Position numbers and translations under genes: made by a program
Shown: one piece after another, positions 45,993 to 64,000 of the stretch
Position numbering within the stretch: the stretch's first letter is position 1
How the letters are laid out: every line of letters begins with the position of its first letter
Assembly: GCF_032854445.1 (NCBI RefSeq)
Contig: NC_088295.1
Location: forward strand, 62,663,249 to 62,727,248
Length of the DNA stretch: 64,000 nucleotides
Direction of reading: 5' to 3'
DNA from: Liolophura sinensis
Lineage: Eukaryota; Mollusca; Polyplacophora; Chitonida; Chitonidae
Notes under the pieces: model-generated
The model's database searches: none
Seen by the model: only the letters and a program-made list of their open reading frames with translations
Told to the model about the DNA's origin: nothing

Positions 45993-46369
45993 CCTATCCG
46001 AAATGATAGCACAGTTGGTAGAGCATCCGCTTCGGGACCGGTAGATCCAGGATCAATCCTTGATCAAGTCACACCTAAGACTTTAAAAGAGGAAGTTGTA
46101 ACTTCCTCGCTTGGCGTTCAGCATGAAGGGGATAGTGCAACGACTGGTTGACCCGTATCAGTATAATGGCTAGGGCGGGGCGCCTTACTTGCCTTCGGTA
46201 AGTCGTCTCAGTGAAGCAGCACTAAATAAAAGAACGGTGGAAATCCGTCCTGCAACAAGGAGGCACATTACACGTACATGCACCCTAATGATTCCTTCGT
46301 CGTCATATGACTGAAAAATTGCTGAGTACGACGTTGAACCCCAAGCACTCACTCACCCCTATCCGAAAT
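45993..46369 (+). mobile_element. SINE family B, full length with target-site duplication
   Basis: Flanked by a 12-bp duplication CCTATCCGAAAT (45,993-46,004 and 46,358-46,369). The head has A-box-like TAGCACAGTTGGTAGAGC and B-box-like GGATCAATCC. The body holds GTATCAGTATAATGGCTAGG. The 3' end is ATGACTGAAAAATTGCTGAG, then GTACGACGTTGAACCCCAAG and CACTCACTCAC. The SDR2 flank lacks it, so it inserted after the duplication. Confidence 0.92.
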
Positions 46370-47896
46370 AATAGAAGAATTACGGTAGGCCCCTACATCT
46401 GGTCCTGTCAGCGAAATAAAACTGTTATCTGTTGAGATAGCGTTAGGTTCTTTTTTATTTTATTCAGTTGAATCAAGTTACATGAGTTTGTACATATTCA
46501 AGGATTTTTTTCATTTAACAGAAAATAAAACAATTTCATATATTTGTCTTGTATGAAGTGCCAATAAAGTGAATCTAAAAATAACGAACGTGTTTACTGA
46601 GCCTTAGATGAGAATGATTCTACCAAAAAATCTGAGGAAAGCTGTGTGATTGTTGTTGAGTCATCATATACATCCCTTTCGTCCTCCACGCCGTTCCTGC
46701 ACCCACACACCCGTCACAAGACCCACACATGCTTATGTGCCTCCTCATAGTGGACAAAGGAACTGACACAGTTAAACTGGGGGAGACAGAAAAACAATTC
46801 CGGGCAAGGGTTCATACTTGTATCATTGTGCCCAGAGGGCAAATTCTAGATCAAGAAGAATCTGCTAAGATATTCTGCGGAAACCACGTGCAGTACGGAA
46901 GAACTGACAAAGGAACATTTGGAAACTGTAGGGAACGCTTTAATAGAACATAACAGTTATATTAGTCCCAAGTAAAAGCACGTGTAACTAATTAAGTTGT
47001 ATAACTTTGTGATTGGAGCTTTTTTTGAAGGTTGGAATTATTTAGTGGAAAGGATTGTATGTGTAGGGAGACAGAACATTGTACGTACTCAACAACGCGG
47101 GAAGGAAACGGTCATTCCCAACTCGAGGGTAGTTTTGACTGTAAATTGCTAGAAATGTTGCTCGAATTGTGTAGTCCTACTGGTGAAAGTGTAATTTGCA
47201 TGCATGGTATTTGTGTAAGTACACATTTGCTAACATTTGCGCACAATGAAATAAAATTGCCCATGAAGTCTCCCAGATTACAGCATCCAAGCTGCGAGAC
47301 GGGAACTTCAGCGTTTAGCACGAGGTCGATCGTTGAGTAGGTCACTTGCCAAGGGATGTAAACTATGGCAGATTTAGCCATGTTTTGTGGCTTTTCTCAC
47401 ATATATACACATCTGAATGCGGTGGAAAGAAACTCACGGTTGTGAGTTTGGCGCTCTGGAGAGTATAACACCTTTTGACACCTGGGGTGAAAGGCACTCA
47501 GGACGCAGTAGTATGTTGCTTGCTCACAACAGAGGGCCCCTTTTCAGGCGGCGAATAATATAGACGGTAACAGAATTGGTGTCAGTCAGTCAGACCATTA
47601 AGATTTACCTATTGCAGCAGAAGAAATTGGCAATTTTCTTGGGATTATCACGTTTAAAAGCAAATAACATTATAAACAAAATCATGGGCGCGAGGATACC
47701 AGATGTGAGACTAAGTTTGAACAAGCCCAGGTGTGTAGCTCAGACTCCAGCGGTCAAACCAGCTCAGTGGTGTCAGTGATGTAAAGCGAACGTAGGGAGT
47801 GACGCACGCGCTGTGGGGAGTATGAGGCCCAGCGGGCAGGTCTGGCCGGCTCGCTGCGCTGATCACGCAACATTTGCCTCCTTGCGTAACCTCATA

Positions 47897-60662
<12,766 letters not shown>

Positions 60663-60882
60663 ACACAACAATAGCTCACAGGGTGCCCAAATGGCACTGC
60701 AATGAACATTTATTTTTGCGGATTTTTATGAAGGACTGTAAAGGTTAACTTGTCAATCGAACCAAAATTTGAGGCAGTTGTGTAATTTGAAAGGTGGGAG
60801 ATTTGACTATTTTATGCTTGTCATGTTTTTTTTTATTATTATTATTATTAAACTCCGTCAAGTGAGTTTTCGTCAAACTTTT

Positions 60883-60924
<42 letters not shown>

Positions 60925-61298
60925 GTGTATCGATGTACGCTGTTGTTTAAGGAAAATAATCTCTTTAAAGTGTCATTAACGCCTGTATTTTCAAACTGTA
61001 CGCCCGAGAGCCAGTGACATGGCACCCAATAAAAAGGTTACACCTGTTTCGATCAACCAAACAAAACCATCTTTTGAGATAACCTGAGGGTTTTTTCATG
61101 TTGTTTGTTCGAATCGAGTTACATGAGGTTGTACTTATCCAAGGAATCTCTTTCTTTAAAAGAAAATGAACACATTTCTGCATTGTCTTACATGAAGTGC
61201 CAGTGAAGGGAATTCAAAAATTGTGAACATGTTTATAGTGCCCTAGATTAAGTGATTTCACTTAAAATGTGAGGAATGGCGTGTGATTGTTACTCGGT
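60663..61298 (+). other. SDR2 3' UTR and flank
   Basis: Noncoding. AATAAA lies near 61,027 (CACCCAATAAAAAGG) in sequence that aligns with the SDR1 3' flank. An (AT)n run lies at 60,887-60,920. Confidence 0.55.
60887..60920. repeat. (AT)n microsatellite
   Basis: About 17 AT dinucleotides in the SDR2 3' flank. Confidence 0.97.
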
Positions 61299-62003
61299 CA
61301 CACACCCTTCAGCACCCACACACCCGTCAGCACCCACACACCCGTCAGCACCCACACACCCGTCAACACCCACACACACCCTTCAACACCCACACACCCT
61401 TCAAGATCCACATACCCTCCAACACCCACACACCCAACACCCACACACCCTGCAGCACCCACACACCCTTCAACATCCACACACCCTTCAACACCCACAC
61501 ACCCTTCAGCACCCACACACCCGTCAGCACCCACACACCCTCCAACACCCACACACCCTCCATCACCCACACACCCTCCAGCACCCACACACCCGTCAGC
61601 ACCCACGCCCCTTCAGCACCCACGCCCCCTTCAGCACCCACACACCCTCCAGCACCCACACACCCTCCAGCACCCACACATTCTTCAACACCCACCCATC
61701 CTCCAGCACCCACACATCCTCCAGCACCCACACATCCTCCCAACACCCACACACCCGTCAGCACTCACACATCCTTCAGCACCCACACACCGTTCAACAC
61801 CCACACACCCTCCAGCACCCAAACACCCTTCACTGCCCACACACCCATCAGAACCCACACACCCGTCAGCACCCACACTCTCTTCAACACACACACACAC
61901 CCTCCAACACCCACACACCCTTCAGCACCAACACCCCGTCGTCACCAACACCCCATCAGCACCCACACACCCTTCAGCACCCACACACACTCCAGCACCC
62001 ACA
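61299..62003 (+). repeat. 18-bp minisatellite, about 39 units
   Basis: Unit CACCCACACACCCTTCAG with CGTCAG, TCCAAC and similar variants. Because 18 is divisible by three, all three plus frames and the minus frames stay open over hundreds of codons. There is no start context, homology or codon bias, so these are not genes. The matching SDR1 flank (46,691-46,731) holds about two units. Confidence 0.96.
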
Positions 62004-62690
62004 GATGCATATATGCCACATCTTATCGCAGTCAACTCGATAATGGATGTTTATGTGGTACGTGGGAACATAACTATTTTATTAATATTATCATAATGCG
62101 TATTATTAATATCTTTATTTGTTAAGGTGATCATGTTTTTTGCGAGAAATTGTCATGCGAACTTTTAGATCTTTGTGTAAACGTATTAAGATATATAAAA
62201 TATGCGTCGAAAACGAATAGTTTTCTTCATATTTCTTAAAACCATTGACTTCCGTTTAGAGTAACTTTGATGTGTCCTTGAAAAATGAATGACGTGTCAT
62301 GCAGAGATGTCATTTCTCTCGTATGCGGATATATCATCAGTAACACGTAAATACTCCTTTAAAATGAGGAGTGGGTTAATTATTTGTAATTAATGTCAAA
62401 TTAAGTAAAGCCGTCATGCGAAATGATTTTCCATAAATATTTGGTATGAATATGTTATATGAATACCCCATGGAAAGTTTGCAACCCATACGTTGTTGGA
62501 AGTCATTTTGTACCATTTAATTTACTATTCTTTATATGAAGCTTTTACTGGATAATAGATAAAGGTCTTGTTATCATACCGTCCGGGCACTAACGCGTGT
62601 ATATCTGTACCACATGGAAGCCGAAACTAAGTACTGGACATATGAACTGAAACAGTTAGAGAATAGCAATGTGCCTACCAGCCAAATTCT
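62004..62690. other. Intergenic, nothing recognised
   Basis: AT-rich noncoding sequence. No gene, RNA or known repeat seen. Confidence 0.5.
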
Positions 62691-63665
62691 AGGCTAATTC
62701 TGCCAAGGTATCATGCCGAAACCACATGGTGGACACGACGACATCTCAAGCAGGGTTTCTCGTGAGTGTAGCCCCAGACAGCATGAGGAAAGTACATTAT
62801 GGACGAATAAACTGGCAAAGGACTACTGGAGGAGGCAGGAAAACAACAATCCCAATCAGGGTTTGTAACTGATTTCACACAGACGCCTAGAACATACCTT
62901 GCGTCTTTCCAATATCATTGGAAACTGTTGAATGTTTTTCTTTGCATGATTCCGTCCAATTTTCGTACTTTATATACTTTCTTAGTTCTTTGGTGGTTTG
63001 TGTTAAACGTCGTTTTGGAGAACTGGCCTAGCGATTATTGAACTGGAACGTCCTTACTGGTTGACGGCTGGTATACGAATGTCCGTTTCGACGCATAGAT
63101 TCGCGCCAATGTACCCCAAGGCAGCATGCGGAGACAACATGGCGGACGGACACACTCACTAAGGAACATTGGGGGAGGCAGGAAAAAAAAACAATCCAAA
63201 GGTTTCATGTCATTGTACCCCAAGACAGCATGCGGAAACCACATGGCGGACGAACAAACTGACAAAGAGACATGGGGAGGGGCAGGAAAACAGCAAGTCA
63301 AGCAAGGTTTCGTGTGAAGGTACCCACCAGTCCCAAAAGTTTGAGAAAGACATTATGCTGGAACCCAGTTAATGTCTGTGTGACGAACTGAGGCTTAAAC
63401 TGTGGAGTAATGGCTTTTAGGGCCGTTGCTGGCTCAGTCAACTAAAGGGTTAATCTCGCCTCAACCGACCGAGACTCTTAATCAAAGGGGTAACTGACAA
63501 AGGAACATTGGGAAGGGCAGAAAAACAGCAACCTCAAGCAAGATTTCATGTGAAGGCTTGTGTTATACGTCGTTTTGGGAAGTGACCTTGCGACTATTGA
63601 CTTGGAACGTCCGTGTTTGTTGACGTTTAGTATACGAATGTCTATCGACGCATAGATTTACTTTG
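62690..63665. repeat. Compound dispersed repeat (repeat C and GGAAACCACATGG blocks)
   Basis: A block with ACAGCATGCGGAAACCACAT, GGCGGACGAACAAACTGACA and AGGAACATTGGG recurs at about 62,695, 63,110, 63,215 and 63,485. Repeat C blocks (TTTGGTGGTTTGTGTTA, GGAACGTCC, ATACGAATGTC) lie at 62,895-63,100 and 63,555-63,660. Related sequence is at 46,740-46,930 and 26,300-26,515. Element class unknown. Confidence 0.6.
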
Positions 63666-64000
63666 GGATCAGTTTCCTGTATTCGTTAACCTGAACGCCC
63701 TCCTAGTTAAGTGAACAGATTGAGTGCAACGTAGCACGCATATAAATACATAAACTAATAAATAAAATCATACTTTGTAACACTGCATAAAGGAAGTAGC
63801 TAACCATTTCGGTAGTGTACAGACAGTGAACAGTGACATAGGGATCTCTTCTTTTAACTAAAAGAGTCTGTTTCTTATTATTCTGTGTATGAATCTCATA
63901 ACCTGAATATCCTAAAACGAGAGTTGGGAAATGCATACTGTGGGTTACTTGACTGCATACAGGGCTTCTTGTAGAATAGTTGATTAGCGCGCTAGCACAG
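63666..64000. other. Right edge, no gene; possible SINE head at the very end
   Basis: No coding sequence. The last 20 bases (TGATTAGCGCGCTAGCACAG) match the start of the SINE family A head, so an element probably begins at the window edge. Confidence 0.5.

Larger units (their letters stand above)
45401..47896. other. SDR1-SDR2 intergenic region
   Basis: Begins with the SDR1 3' UTR (AATAAA at about 46,563, among others). From 45,700 to about 46,730 the single-copy parts resemble the SDR2 3' flank, so the duplicated segment extends past the gene. It contains SINE copies, about two units of the 18-bp repeat (46,691-46,731) and a repeat C-like stretch (46,740-46,930). From 47,000 to 47,896 I see no gene. 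The SDR2 promoter should lie just upstream of 47,897. Confidence 0.6.

Noticed and set aside
46005-46090. Possible tRNA gene (A- and B-box-like motifs)
   Set aside because: No pairing acceptor stem. The sequence is the head of a SINE with target-site duplication.
61276-62125. Three overlapping plus-strand frames of 255-280 codons rich in His, Pro and Thr, plus Gly/Val-rich minus frames
   Set aside because: They are the 18-bp minisatellite read in every frame; openness is a consequence of a repeat length divisible by three.

Overview
The window is animal nuclear DNA: genes have many short exons with GT-AG introns, splice phases join cleanly, and introns are full of SINEs, MITE-like elements and minisatellites. 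The tRNA-headed SINE families (tails AAATAAATAA and ACTCACTCACTC) look like those common in molluscs and other lophotrochozoans. The exact taxon is an inference and is not proven here.

Layout. (1) 432-19,989, plus strand: the 3' half of CEP290, the ciliary transition-zone coiled-coil protein. I trace 19 exons (about 860 residues), ending at the conserved C-terminal segment. One 200-N gap lies inside a coding exon. The introns carry four unrelated minisatellites (40-, 42-, 34- and 64-bp units). (2) 25,155-32,887, minus strand, convergent with CEP290: a class C, metabotropic-glutamate-receptor-like gene. A signal peptide, the complete ligand-binding domain and the Cys-rich domain are present in six exons. 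I could not find the seven-transmembrane exons. Residues that bind glutamate in vertebrate mGluRs look substituted. A decayed reverse transcriptase lies in one intron. (3) 34.7-36.1 kb: a repeat with inverted arms around small unexplained ORFs. (4) 36,882-45,400 and 47,897-60,662, both plus strand: two intact tandem paralogues of a classical short-chain dehydrogenase/reductase (SDR), each with nine constitutive exon positions in identical phases. The upstream copy has a second version of exon 5, only 35 nt downstream of the first, which is the layout of mutually exclusive exons. The downstream copy keeps only a wreck of that second exon. (5) 60.7-64.0 kb: the SDR2 3' flank, an 18-bp minisatellite and a compound repeat.

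The most interesting system is the SDR pair. Mobile-element insertions shared by both copies and those private to one copy give an internal relative chronology. The alternative exon changes residues next to the catalytic Ser. Its loss in the second paralogue suggests isoform diversity partitioned between copies. CEP290, the receptor and the SDRs show no sign of working in one pathway; they are simply neighbours.
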